Positions 27,847 through 47,176 of a stretch of DNA of 64,000 nucleotides are shown here, one piece after another. The stretch covers positions 1,452 to 65,451 of the forward strand of contig OENT01000270.1 in NCBI GenBank assembly GCA_900239685.1. The letters are read 5' to 3'. The translations under genes were made by a program, and so were the position numbers. How positions within the stretch are numbered: position 1 is the stretch's first letter; every line of letters begins with the position of its first letter. Below the pieces are notes generated by a model, which saw nothing but the letters and a program-made list of their open reading frames with translations, was not told the DNA's origin and searched no databases. This DNA comes from Rotaria macrura (lineage: Eukaryota; Rotifera; Eurotatoria; Philodinida; Philodinidae).

Positions 27847-28798
27847 TTAGCCACTTGCTGCGTCAGTTGCTGATGAAGTTGTGGTCGTGGTAGTCGCTGT
27901 CGTTGATTCTGTATATAAAGTGCCAAACGCTGAAGAATGAAAATTACATCTTAAACAATAGTTACATAAATAATTAACTTGAGAACTTACGCTTTGTACC
28001 ATAGCCTACTACATTATAAGTAACTGGCATAGAAACACCCAAGAAAGTGATAGTGACTGTGAACTTCTTGCCAAGTGCTTTTCTTCTGTGACCGCCTGAA
28101 CGTAATTTCGGACTAAGTTTAAAATCCAAAATCAATGGCATGAAGAGGTTAATAACACCAAGACGACGAGTACGACTTAGAAATCTTATATAAAATAATA
28201 GAACAAAGTTAAAAAGTCGAATATCTCAATGTTTCTACATACGAAGCTCTTCGGCGTCGTCTAGCTGACGTGGAAGCATATGTGCATGAAGTTGGTGTTG
28301 CTGCACCCGGTGTGATACCAGCAGCAGTTGACATCTTAAAGAAATGAAAGACTCAAGTCAACCATTAATCATGATAATCATAGTTTCTGAATTTACAGCT
28401 GCTGCAATATTATTACAATCAGCACTTGATAATGTACCGGTTGCTCCTGGATTTGGCGATGGACTTAGTATTGCATAGTCGTTTCCTGTTGACGGAAGAT
28501 CTTCAATAGAAAATATGTTTCATCAAATTTTTCTCGTCATTTTATAATTTTCGATCTTTGTTATTAATATTTTCACACTTACTGTTCATATTTCTTTGCG
28601 ACAAATAGACGGGAATTAAAGCTAACACGACGGTTGAAGCCAATAAACAAAGTAGTGTACCCAGACACGCAGCGGACATAAGTGGTACGGCACTCATAGG
28701 ACCTCTAGTCGAAGAAAGGGAATTTTCTTTATCAAAGAATCACATATTTGACTTTACCGTCCGGCAGCTCTGTCAGCAGGCACTGATCGTGGTGACAT
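27847..28798 (-). CDS. Unrecognised 211-residue single-pass membrane protein
   Basis: Six exons fit one frame exactly: 28798-28758, 28704-28583, 28500-28397, 28334-28243, 28184-27991, 27929-27847 (636 nt including the stop). The N-terminus is polar and Pro/Arg-rich (MSPRSVPADRAAGRGP). A membrane helix follows at about residues 20-45 (LGTLLCLLASTVVLALIPVY). Next is a Ser/Pro/Ala linker with two cysteines. A basic cluster (SARRRRRAS) leads into a compact block (RLGVINLFMPLILDFKLSP, then KKFTVTITFLGVSMPVTYNV) that looks like a small beta domain. The tail is Thr/Ser-rich (ESTTATTTTTTSSATDAASG), a likely O-glycosylation region. With a helix near the N-terminus and no cleavable signal, a type II or signal-anchored surface protein is plausible. 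Family unknown to me. Confidence 0.75.
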
Positions 28799-31700
28799 AT
28801 TTGTGCTTTAGATTGGTGCACTAACTTAGTTGATGGCTAATATAAGTATGAGACTAGTGGTGGTATTTTTGCTTTCAATATATATTTACTCTTTCTCTTC
28901 CTACGCTTGTTTTCTCTTTATTTTTCTCGAAAAAAAGCATCCTGAATTGTTGGTTTGTTAAATCAGGCAACCGTGACCGTAAAATACGAATCACTGAGGC
29001 TTAAACTATAGTATTACCTTGCTTTTGTAATTGTGAAAATTCGAACAAAAAAAAAAATGAATCAACCTTGAGGCGTATCTTATGACAAAGTTTGCTATCA
29101 TACTGCTTTGTATGACAATGACTATCACAAAAATAAATAAGGTATGGATAGATGAAAGGAGAAAAATCGATTGATGACGAATAATTTATAATCGAAGGTA
29201 TTTTATCAACGATACAGAACTAAGAAATCTATCTAGCACGATGAACATATGTTGAATGATAGGTTGTATATATTTAATCATAAATAGAAACACATGAAGA
29301 AACAAACATTTGTGTACATCTACTATTGATATTTTCTGATATTTTGATCATATTTGTAAGCGTAAATTCGTATTCAGTAAAAGTTCAGTTACGAAAGATA
29401 GGGAATAATGAATAACGATGTTAATCTTTCGGAATCGTCAAATGATAACTCTAAGAAATGTGTTCAGACTGAGAAATAAAAGAATTAGGAGTGTTCACTA
29501 TTCGTTCCTTGTTGTCAACTGGGGAACATACTATACGTCTATGCAAAACTTATAATTTATTGATGTCAATGTTCAATATTGTCAAAGTATATGCTTTTGA
29601 AGGTAAACAAGCTAGATGTTCAAGTGAATTCAATCATTGATTATTGAAACTTTGATGTGGCTGCTTTGTGATGATAAAAAAAAGAAAAGAAATAAAACGA
29701 ACTAGAGTGAATACCTTTTTAACTTGAATGAATAACTGAAACTACCCAAAACTCATTACGAATATGCAGTAGGATAATCTTGTATTGAATGTAAAATATA
29801 TTTCTTCTGTTTTTTTTATCTTTCTCTATCACAAGAATATTGTTATGAAAACAAAAATCAAATCATATTCATTTTTGCATTATTTTCATAGTCTAACTAC
29901 ACAACTTTACTGATCGACAGTGATGCCATGATCGATTTAACTTCATTGTTTTTCACCGATAAGCAATCAAATACATATTCTATTTGTTCTCGCATGATAT
30001 TCAATTCATCACATGGCTTTCACATCGATCGATAAATGAGTGGTTCATATCGATCTTTACCTATACGCAACAATTACCAAAAAATATTATTTTATTAGCT
30101 GTATATTTCTTGAGTCTTGCTTTTGATGTAAACATAGTTTGACTCAATTAAGATTAAAAATTTTATTGTTTGATGCCTATTAATCAATGGATTTTCATTG
30201 CTATGTTAAAAAACAAAATTAACCGTTTCAAACGTCAAAGATAGAGAATATGTTTTCCTTAAACCATTGAATACAAACAAGATTATTGAAAGTAGAACAA
30301 TATAATTCCAATCTACTCATTAAAATAGATTACAAAATATTTTAATTACATTGTTTCTTATTGAAATTCGACTATTTCATGTAAGCCACTTAAATACAAT
30401 AGTATCTAGGCTAAAGTAAGCTGACAACAGTAAAAATGTAAGCCATGCACATAAATGCTCGAGCAAATAAATCATTCATCAAATTTCTGAAATCTCTTTT
30501 GACAAGTAATATAGATCAATAAACATCACCTATCATTATCTCAACTATTCCTTAAAATAAATCCCATCCGGAAGTATGAGTTTTGCTTCGATTGAAGTTA
30601 CTTTATTCCATAAAAAAAGTAGTTGTTAGAATTGAGAAAGCTCCAGTCATCTAGCATAGAATCATGAAACTGTATTGTTGTTGAAAATAAACAATTCAAA
30701 TCTTAAACAAGAGTATGAACGATAGTGATGTAAATTTAAAAAATAACATGCACACCTGTCGTACACCTTTCATCCTCCTGTACATACTATAATATACATA
30801 AATATTGATCTTCTCATAATAAGGACATGACCTTATACAGTATCGATATGTTTCTATGTACACTTTTCTTTTGCGATTGATGTCTTCCTGGATTATTTTT
30901 TTCTCATTGTCTATATATGTAATTTTCATAATGTATATTTTTCATGGTTAAGGCGAGATTAAAAACATGATTCATCGTTAATATACGTGTTGACAATAAC
31001 TATTGTCGTTATTCTGTTCATCATAATAGAATCGTTAAGGTGACGAGGCAATGCATTCTACATCGATTCATTGACATAAAATCGGAGTTGCTTGATTTTC
31101 AAATAAGTACATGTTAGAAAGAAGTAATGGTTTTACGTTCTCTATAGAAAAAAAAATGAATGAATCATAAATTATTACGATAAATCAATTCAAAGATTCG
31201 AAGAGTATACAAATCTATATTTGATTGTTAAAAAAGAAAAAGGTATTATGATTTTATGAGAATAATTTTCGTTTGAATATCTAAATTCGTCTATAATTAA
31301 AATTCTTATATAATATTAAATGGATTTGAAAAGAATCCGAACATATTATGACAAAAAAATCACTACGTGTAATTCGATCGTTGACACGGTAAATTTATAG
31401 TGTCATATTAATCTTTAAAACTCGATTAATACATTAATTTATTATCTTTGCAATAAGGAAATACGAAGTTAATACTTCAATGATTATTATGTGATAACCT
31501 TCATGTAAATATGATTCTCAGTCAATAGATAGATGCTAATGTTTTTTCTATGTATATGCATAAATTTTATAAAAATACTACTAAATCTTTCTTGTCGTCA
31601 AATTAGAAACCCGTATCTATGCAGATATAGGAATGCAAATTATACAACTTGTATGTCTAGATTGTCGTTCATAACTGAGTTTAAATGTATCGATCGTGTA

Positions 31701-34319
31701 CATATTGAGAGAGAATTAGTTAACTGAATTTTTCTACCATACTTCTTCTACTATAACACTAATACGATTTAGTAGTGTAATCAATAGTCTATCGCTTTGA
31801 TGTATACTTATTTATTTTGTCTTTTATAAAAGTGACTTTGAGACTCTCTATGTTGTTTTTACGATGCACGCACTGTTTCGTTTAGCTCACACGTCCATGT
31901 AATGTATCGATGACGATATTCATGTTAATCTATTTTATTAGGACTACCTTCTAATCAACTAATCACGGCACGGATCAATGTTTTGTCTGACTCATCCCAT
32001 ACAAACTACTACCTATGTTCGTGTGGTTAGATTCTTTTTCTTCTCGTAGAATCATTTTCCAACATTATTTAGAAATATCCAATAGAAATATAGATCGGCT
32101 TTATAGATCCAGACATTGCATTTAAAATGAATCATCAAGTATATTTTTCCCGTAGTTTCATGCGTCATTAAACACATTATTACAATTCAGCTTTTCTTCA
32201 TACTCATTTACTAAATCTATCCATCATGAATGCTTTTTTTACTGAATAAACACATAAAAAGAAGAATAATTTTACACCATCACACCATGCTAATTCGTCG
32301 ACATCGAACCAGAAAACATAAATCAAAAATATCGAGGGTCTCATCTTTCTTTCAAAATTTTCAGTACTATGTTTAATATAAAAAAAGAAAAGAATCTGTT
32401 GTAATTCTATAAAAATAAACAAAACAAGCTTCAATAATGTAGACGATATTTTAAATGTGTAAACCATTTCAATCACTTTAACTGCTACAATAATTTAATG
32501 TAAAACCTTGTGTAGTGTATTGAACAATTGCTATTGAAGGCTTGTCACAGTTAATATCTATAAATAACTCGTATACGTGGTAAACAAAAACTATAACAAT
32601 ATCTATCTAAATTAAGAACATGTTTGAAGAAAGATGTATATTCATGATATGGTACGAATGATAAGATGGAGATGTGTGCTTTTATCACATGTAAAAGAAA
32701 ACGATAAGTAGTATCACTATAAAAGAAAACCTTCATAAATAAATTTATACGGTCTCGTGTAGGTATTTTTGGTAGTTTATATCTATTTTAAAAACATTTC
32801 ATCATTTCTTACTAAAATATTTTCTCAGCATAGACTACATTGAAACAGCTTCGTTAGAAATATCAACTGTCGAATTAATATAGAACAATGATGCGTAGTT
32901 TCCAATCCTCAATGTTCGTATTTAACGAGAATTATCAATACACAAGTACAAGAACAATACTAAATAATTTTCTTGAATATCATTTTTCAATATGTGTGAT
33001 CGACATGCTATTTACATTTCAATGGCATTAATAGATTTCGCTAAAAATCAAAGCAATACAAGAGTAGCATGTTTTTCGTATTTCGTAGACTCAAACAAAC
33101 AGTAAGATAGACGAGAGTGATAATATATGTAGTATCGTAACACTGCGTTTGATTCGAAAAAGCATTAGTACCTTTTACAAAATGTACCATTATTTCTAAC
33201 AACGTATTTTTCTCAGCTAGACCTGATCTGTAGACTTTCAATGAGTAGGATAAAAATGTAAAATTGCACAGTTGCTATAGTACATAGGTCTTGGTAGAAA
33301 AAAAAGAGAAATTACTTTCTATTTGATCGAATATGGAATGATGTACGAACAGTGACGAAAACGTAGACGATTGTAATAATAGTATTTCATGAAAGCGGTT
33401 TGTCCAAGCATAGCACTGCGATATTTTGGCAATCATTGGTTTTTTTTTNTTTTTTTTTGAAATATCTCGATAACATTGAATAGCTAGAAAGTTCATTCAA
33501 ACCCCATTCGACTGAACTCGATGAATTCTATCTAGACTCTAAATTTGATGTTTTTTAGTTGAACAGTTTAGCTTACAGAAATGTTTTATAGTCACTTAAC
33601 ACTGTGAAATAAAAGGATCCTGATTTTGCAACGCTTTGACTCATCTTCCAATTCCCTGCGAACGACTATCTCCAATTAAAAACATCAAACTAGATTTCCA
33701 GGCTCGTGTTATTCATAAAAAAAAATGAAAAAAGAAAACGTAACGTTGTGATACTGTTTTTTTCTCGATCAATTTTCGGTTTCTTAACGTACTCGAATCT
33801 ATTTTAAGTTTACGGCCATTGATCTTACTTCTAAATATAACCTCTGCTGAAAAAATCAAGTAGTTATAGTGAAGTGGAAGCTCGTTAGTAGTATTGGATG
33901 TCGCACACTCTACAACAATGTAAAATTTGTCTTCGGGAGTGAAAGTTTAAAAAAAATAAATATTCTAGAGAATTAAATTGTGTATTGAATGGTTATGATA
34001 ATCAGACGTTTTCAAAAACAAATTCTCTATGAGAAATTAAAAACACTAGAAAAAACGTATTTTGAAAAGCTTTGCCACTGAAGCAGCCCTTTACGTGAAC
34101 AAACCGAAAGATATTTGCTCACCAATTTTCGACATCTACGCAATATTTTTGTTCTACTGGTTATGAACTTTCTGTATCGAAAAATTTAGAACCAGAAAAA
34201 TGTTTTGTGAATTAAAACGCACGGCGACTCGAATTTATTTTCTTACTAGATAAAAAAGAAACATTCTACAGCTCTTTTGTAGAGTAACATATTCAAATTG
34301 CAAAACGACGAAGAAAATC
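28799..34319. other. Long gene-poor stretch
   Basis: AT-rich DNA with no coding-like frame. Open frames at 30696-30929, 31533-31727, 32204-32736 and 33041-33496 translate to Phe/Ile/Tyr-rich sequence without motifs. One ambiguous base sits at about 33449 in a T-run. Promoters of the membrane-protein gene (left, minus) and of the glucanase-like gene (right, plus) must lie at its ends. Confidence 0.45.
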
Positions 34320-35663
34320 ATGATTTCATTAACTTTTATTAGCTTAATTCTATTACAATATATGAGAAATGTTGATTGTCATCAATTTCGACATCCTAGT
34401 GCGAAAATGACCATGGTAAATAGTGATTTGAATCTTGGTTATATTAATGTACGTGCACCTCCATATAATGCTACAGGTGACGGTTTTACTGATGATACCA
34501 ATGCTATTCAGCAAGCGTTGAACGATGCTGGTCATATGGGTGGCGGTATTGTATTTGTACCTCAAGGGAATTATTTAATTGCTAGCAATTTAACTTTGCC
34601 AGCTGCTACTGTATTAAAAGGTGTGGCATCACATGTTCAAAGACATTGGGGCGATCCAAAGAACGGCATCGTATTTGGAACGACACTTTTAGCTATTGCA
34701 GATGCTGGTAATGAGAATGGTGCACCGTTTATTTCGCTAATGGGTGACAGCAGTGGTGTCGAAGGTTTACAAATATTCTATCCAAATCAAGTCGCAAAAA
34801 ATCCACCTTTCGCATATCCATGGACCATTCGATGTGGACAGAAAGACAAGAGTATAGAAAATAACTTTGTTAAAAATGTCCTACTAGTTAACTCATGGAA
34901 AGGTATTGATGCAGCAACATATCAATCACCACGCCATTGGTTTGAAAATATTTATGGTCAACCATTGTCGATTGGTATCGCTGTTGATCAATGTTACGAT
35001 ATTGGCAGAATCAGTCATATACATTTTTGGCCATTTTGGTCAAGTGAACCAGCATTATGGGATTGGGTTAATAATCATGGAATCACGTTTTTATTTCAAC
35101 GAACTGATTGGGAAGTCGTCGAAGATGTTTTTAGTTGGGGTTATCAAACTGGTATGGCTTTTCGTGCAAGTGCATTTGGAGCTTGTAATGGACAATTTAC
35201 CGATATCAATTTTGATAATGTTGATGTTGGCATTGATGTATCATATACTCAAACGTGGGGAATTCTATTTTCAAATTTAAACTTAGCTAATGCAGGTGGT
35301 GGTTCGAACCGTATTGGAATATTAGGTCGTTCCATCAATGGTACGAAACCAACAGATGCTACTGTTGTTGTACGTGGTGCATCGTTCTGGGGTATTTTTC
35401 ATCAGCCACTTGTTTGGTCACATCCAGGTTTGATTTCAATAAGTGATTCATTATTTACTCAATGGAATAAAACTTCACCAGCTATTGAAATACAATATGG
35501 AAGAGCAATGATAAACAATAACTATTTCGGAGATAATATTGGTGATGGTGTCACCGTATTGAAAGATGCCGATAAAGTTACCATAACGAATAATCATTTC
35601 AATGGAAATATATTAAATATTGTTACTAAACCGACTGTTTTACAGGCGAATAATTTACTTTAA
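34320..35663 (+). CDS. Secreted pectate-lyase-fold protein, exo-beta-1,3-glucanase-like
   Basis: An intronless 447-residue frame. Residues 1-20 are a signal peptide (SLTFISLILLQYM core). Residues about 45-75 carry the Pectate_lyase_3 opening (APPYNATGDGFTDDTNAIQQ, then GGGIVFVPQGNYLI), shared with fungal and bacterial exo-beta-1,3-glucanases and phage tailspike-type beta-helix proteins. The rest is a right-handed parallel beta-helix pattern of short Asn/Gly-rich turns (INNNYFGDNIGDGVTVL, ITNNHFNGN). It likely hydrolyses extracellular or dietary beta-glucan; the substrate is inferred from family only. Lack of introns and higher GC than surroundings, next to intron-rich genes, fit horizontal acquisition, common for carbohydrate-active genes in bdelloids. 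It converges on the polymerase theta gene, 1.1 kb away. An enzyme with another polysaccharide substrate is the main alternative. Confidence 0.85.
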   Translation: MISLTFISLILLQYMRNVDCHQFRHPSAKMTMVNSDLNLGYINVRAPPYNATGDGFTDDTNAIQQALNDAGHMGGGIVFVPQGNYLIASNLTLPAATVLKGVASHVQRHWGDPKNGIVFGTTLLAIADAGNENGAPFISLMGDSSGVEGLQIFYPNQVAKNPPFAYPWTIRCGQKDKSIENNFVKNVLLVNSWKGIDAATYQSPRHWFENIYGQPLSIGIAVDQCYDIGRISHIHFWPFWSSEPALWDWVNNHGITFLFQRTDWEVVEDVFSWGYQTGMAFRASAFGACNGQFTDINFDNVDVGIDVSYTQTWGILFSNLNLANAGGGSNRIGILGRSINGTKPTDATVVVRGASFWGIFHQPLVWSHPGLISISDSLFTQWNKTSPAIEIQYGRAMINNNYFGDNIGDGVTVLKDADKVTITNNHFNGNILNIVTKPTVLQANNLL

Positions 35664-36771
35664 AAATTTCATGGAAAAATTGATTTATATATGACTTTTA
35701 CATGCACTTTTTTGATCGATTTATTTTCTTTTTGTCTTGAAAATAAAGATTGAAGTAGAGAAAGTAGTACAAACCTTGTCAATCGATTCATATTTTCATT
35801 CACATTCGAGAGCGCAAAAAAAGTATATGACTCTTAGGATTTGAAGAGAAATTTTTCGACATGAAAACAAAAGTCCTTGAAACGAACTATTTATTGTTGT
35901 TTGTATAAATTCTACATCACACTACTTGATAGTATCACAATGATGAATTCTTGAATCGTGCCAATATATTTTATATACATTTATGTGTCATGCATGATCA
36001 TAGTTCCGAAAAAGTTTTCGAGAAACTATTTCTTTAAATTCTACTTTATGTTGAACGTTATATCCAATTGAAAATTTTAGAATACGCAATTTCTTGGAAA
36101 ATTTTTAGAGCTCATCGACTTTATATCTAGGAGTCTTTATCAAAGCTGTTGTACATGAAATCTTCGAGTTTACTTAATAGTCGGAAGAGGAGGTATAAGA
36201 CCAGCGAGTTCCTCATCATGTGATAGCCGAGACTGGACCTATTTTAACTCACTCATTTCGATTCAAGATTGAATAGTCACCATGCTATGGTGAACTTTTC
36301 TTTTCATTACAATTATCATAAAATCTGACGGAAAGTTAAATCATGATTAGCTGAAATGTCTCATTTTCATAACTCTTTATGAAAATTTGAAATTTCAGTG
36401 TAGATTAAGAAAATACTGAGCATCCAACTGATTGATTTCTGAAGCAGTGAAATATTACCAACGATTCTGATACATTATTTAAAAGTGTCAAAAAGAATAT
36501 TACTGCATTAAAATGTATCTTGTAGTATGTTGATCATCTTCAATCTAGTTTTTATCCAATACTTGACATAATTTCCATAGAGAAGAACAATCTGTTTGCT
36601 GTGTTAAAGAATCATTCTTGCATTCTTACATGTATTTATCGAAGAAAATCTTTATTTGTTTTTTAGCGGATACACTTAATATTGAATCATATTTTTGAGC
36701 ATGCTCAGAAAACAATCTAACAACTAGATTTATTGTTTTTTTACAATATAAAATCAAAAATATCGATTTAT
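35664..36771. other. Convergent intergenic region
   Basis: Space between the 3' ends of the glucanase-like gene and the polymerase theta gene. It contains AATAAAG at about 35741, a likely polyadenylation signal for the plus-strand gene. Nothing coding is seen in the rest. Confidence 0.5.
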
Positions 36772-44695
<7,924 letters not shown>

Positions 44696-46052
44696 TCGTA
44701 TCTGAAATTCAATATTGAAATATTGTCATCATTCGATTTTCCTATGAAAACAACAGACTAGTATAATAGAATCGATGATAGATTATCGATAGTTCATAAA
44801 GACTTTCTTTCTATTGGTTATTTCAAATTCTTACGGTACTGCACGGAATCATACTACATGACTCATTAGAATCAACTGTTTGTTATAAATTCTGTTCTAT
44901 ATTAACTTAAAATCAAGAAAAACTTTAGTAATCAGTGTCAGATACTGTCGATTGTCAAATTCAAAGAAAAGAATTTACTTACATGCATGTTGATTCTTTT
45001 TATGACAAAATATGGAATTCATATCCCCTCCGCACTTTTTCAGTGTGTCTCTGAAAATTTTCTCACTATTTATCTGCCAAATCTTTTATTCCGTTCAGCT
45101 TTTCTCACAAAAGACATCAGACCGTATAGAATATCTCTCCCATATGGGACATCTTATCACCTGTCAATACAAAAAGTTCGAAGAAAAAACTCTAGAAGTA
45201 AAACATTGAGAGTAAAATTTAAGTATTAAAATAATTTCAGGAAAATCTTTTAAAGTCGGAAACAGAATTAAGGGTTCACTCGTTGACACCTGCAAGTATA
45301 TCGCAACGTGGTACAGCTTCGGAAGTTGACGACTTTTCAGAAATTTTCAAAATTAAAAAAGAAAAATTTCCCAAGATTAGAGGTATCAACCTGCCCCCGC
45401 CCCCCCCTTACGCTCAAAAACAACCGAGAGTCTTACTCCTCAGTAAAACGTTATTAATATGATCAAATCACGTTTTTTGACAAGTGTTTTGTATGACTGA
45501 ACGTTTGTCATTAATGAAGTTGAGTATCGCATAGTCTTTATCGAGAAGTATGATGAGTTTTTTTTTCTCCGAATGTTATGAACAGATAACCAGTTGAACA
45601 CTTTCATTTTTCAGATATACACATATAAATTTTTTATTTGCTTTTTACTTCTATAAAAAATGATATTACGAACGAATGTCTTGTTCAAGATGAACAATGA
45701 ATGAAATTCTTGCAATTGATAATAATCGTGGATTATTTGTGATTTACGAGAAACGACGAATACTTTCATTGTGTCTATAGTGTGTATCTTTAATCATAAG
45801 ATCGAATACTGCCATGTCTACAAAGACAAGTTGAGTTCATCTATCGTTTTTTTCGTAGCATACAATCCACAGACAAGTTATTTTTCTCTACAAAGCTTTA
45901 CGAGTGTAATTGATACATTGAAAACTTGATAACAATCCCATGTACGTGCTTGCTTTGTTTTTATTTTTCATCTGTATCAGATTTACATGACACATTAAAA
46001 AAAAAACGTCAACGAAACGATAAACAATTTCAAATCTGACAAAACAGATAAA
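44696..46052. other. Intergenic, no gene seen
   Basis: Upstream of the polymerase theta gene and downstream of the SGNH hydrolase gene. It contains a C-rich tract (CCCCCGCCCCCCCC, about 45394-45407), unusual in this AT-rich DNA. Overlapping frames at 44987-45229 lack motifs. Confidence 0.5.
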
Positions 46053-47176
46053 TCATACAATCTTTAATGTATCTGCATATGTTTGTAAAACATTTGATAT
46101 ATGATCAATACCCATTGCATTTGGATGTAAGCCATCAGTTGATACATGCATTGATAAATCAAAGTTTAATTTGACTAGTGAAAAACGTTTTGATTTGGTT
46201 TGTTTCTTTCTTAATTGTTTTAATTTTCTATTGTATCTTCGAATGCGTTTACGGATTGATTTACCACCATTGTCACCATATGTTCGATAGAAAATACTCG
46301 TTTTCGTACGATCCGGTACAGTACATACAGCTATTGTACTTAAATATGAATATTTGCGATATATTAAATGAAGTAATTTTTCTAATTTATTTATTGTTGA
46401 TTGAGATTTTTCACGTGCTAAATTGTTTGTACCAATTATGATTACCAAATGTTTTTGATTTAAAAATAATGGCTTAAAAGTTTCTTGTTTAATCAATGCT
46501 ATTAAACGATCAATAGTACAACCACCGATGGATTCAATATGTGTTTCAACAGATTCGCATGGTGTTGTGGTCGGTTGACGAACATGATGTAAGAGAGAAT
46601 CACCGATTAAAAGCATCTAGAATAAAATCATATGTAAATATGAGCTTCAAATATTTGTTTATCTAGCTAATTGAACGAATTAAATTGCTCTATACATGTA
46701 TAGATCGAAACGTAATAATTCAATTAATAGTGACAAGCAAATTTTCTTACTAATTAGTTTTACATAGTTCATTGGTATTTATTCAAGAATATACATTGTA
46801 TACCAGATCCGTCAGTATTCAATAGCGAATGAATGATACTGAATCGAATCGATCGATCGATTACAAGTTATTGAATGTTATATCATAGTCGAATGGAAAA
46901 ATCGAATAGTTTACTTTTGAATTACACTAAATATAATTCCTCAGATATTCGACTGGTTGCGACCTCTTTGTTTCTATGTACGCATACATTGAAGTTATAG
47001 TTGATATAAAAGGTTTAACCAAGTAAAAAAAAAGACAAGCTCTATATTTATAACTCTTTTTCACTTCCAATCTATGCACTTAAATAATAGTAATTCGACG
47101 TTAGATTTACATCATAAATAATGATGTCTGGCATTGATAATATTTCATCGTCTACTTCGTCTTGTGAAAAATTCAT
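46053..47176 (-). CDS. SGNH/GDSL-type hydrolase
   Basis: Two exons, 47176-47111 and 46616-46053, joined in phase 0 (209 residues). Block I is MLLIGDSLL with the nucleophile Ser right at the start of exon 2. The block III pattern is IIIGTNNLA with the oxyanion Asn. Block V is DGLHPN with the catalytic Asp and His. These are the SGNH hydrolase signatures (lipase/acylhydrolase/esterase fold). A strongly basic segment (RKRIRRYNRKLKQLRKKQ) lies before block V. There is no signal peptide, so it is probably intracellular. Exon 1 supplies an acidic leader (MNFSQDEVDDEILSMPDIII); starting at the Met of exon 2 is possible but would leave no residues before the GDS strand. Related esterase domains occur in ORF1 of some CR1/L2 retrotransposons, but no reverse transcriptase is nearby. 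Substrate unknown. Confidence 0.75.

Noticed and set aside
34906-35280. Open frames overlapping the glucanase-like gene (also 34353-34565 minus)
   Set aside because: Out-of-frame shadows of a clearly coding sequence.
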